Assembly: GCF_002246015.1 (NCBI RefSeq)
Contig: NZ_NOLJ01000002.1
Coordinates: forward strand, 968,878-1,002,138
DNA from: Nostoc sp. 'Peltigera membranacea cyanobiont' 210A
GTDB taxonomy: Bacteria > Cyanobacteriota > Cyanobacteriia > Cyanobacteriales > Nostocaceae
Reading direction: 5' to 3'
DNA length: 33,261 nt
Both the position numbers and the translations under genes were made by a program. The notes below the pieces were generated by a model. That model did no database searches and was not told where the DNA came from. It saw nothing but the letters and a program-made list of their open reading frames with translations. This document shows, piece by piece, positions 33,147 through 33,261 of the stretch (positions are counted from its first letter, which is position 1; each line of letters opens with the position of its first letter).

Positions 33147-33261
33147 GAATAAGTGCTTGAAGCGGAGCGCGAAAAAGCGACGCTTAAAGGACACCGAACC
33201 TTGAAAATATTATAGTTTGAAAGCGATTATACAGCAAGTGTATTGCGTCAAGCAAATAAAA

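Larger units (their letters stand above)
32742..33261. other. Terminal non-coding stretch
   Basis: Contains only the nadC remnant and the promoter/leader described separately. No further reading frame or tRNA could be recognised. Confidence 0.5.

Noticed and set aside
1..33261. tRNA genes
   Set aside because: No cloverleaf with a GGTTC-type T-arm plus matching acceptor stem could be found on either strand by eye.

Overview
The window looks like chromosomal DNA of a filamentous, Nostoc-like cyanobacterium. Reasons: HIP1 octamers (GCGATCGC) are very frequent in and between genes; short palindromic and heptamer-based repeats typical of Nostocales sit after many genes; and the gene content fits (AAA-like/CHAT proteins, DUF3084, Uma2 nucleases, SLH protein, hybrid histidine kinase, a cyanobacterial-type LexA box before uvrA). 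Species cannot be fixed from the sequence alone.

Layout. 1-526: 3' end of an RTX (calcium-binding repeat) protein, followed by two hairpins. 886-5763 (minus): a probable two-gene operon of a small Cys-containing membrane protein and a 1493-residue superfamily-1 helicase that carries an IF-2-like N-terminal domain and a very long coiled-coil insertion. 5794-7833: a histone-deacetylase-like hydrolase (minus), divergent from an MscS-type channel (plus). 7865-10913 (minus): a metal ABC importer (binding lipoprotein, ATPase, permease) with a 21-bp tandem array between the first two genes. 11201-15285: MBL-fold protein, VOC protein, SLH-domain surface protein, alpha/beta hydrolase.

15403-22141 (plus) is the most unusual block: a Ser/Thr kinase with a C-terminal membrane anchor, a 7-unit 42-bp tandem array, a CHAT-protease/AAA-like ATPase fusion, a PD-(D/E)XK-type nuclease-like protein, and an AAA-like/transmembrane/coiled-coil/DUF3084 fusion. 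The combination of a caspase-like protease, STAND-like ATPases, a kinase and a nuclease fold suggests a signalling or conflict (defence/cell-death) island; that is inference from domain content and co-direction only.

22142-25368 is repeat-rich: an ~85-bp duplication, a strong terminator hairpin, a second 42-bp array, a Uma2 gene split by an intact IS630-type element (removing the element plus one TA restores the frame exactly), and a second Uma2 gene carrying an in-frame 21-bp insertion inside a HIP1 site. A second copy of that 21-bp element sits at 22382-22402, also in a HIP1 site, next to an empty homologous copy.

25468-32741: uvrA behind a LexA box, a VOC-like protein, a secreted protein, a cupin, and a two-component pair (receiver-PAS-histidine kinase, then a CheY-like receiver). 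The final 520 bases hold a 34-codon 5' remnant of nadC (minus) and a strong sigma70-type promoter with a boxA-like leader, possibly the start of an rRNA operon lying beyond the window.
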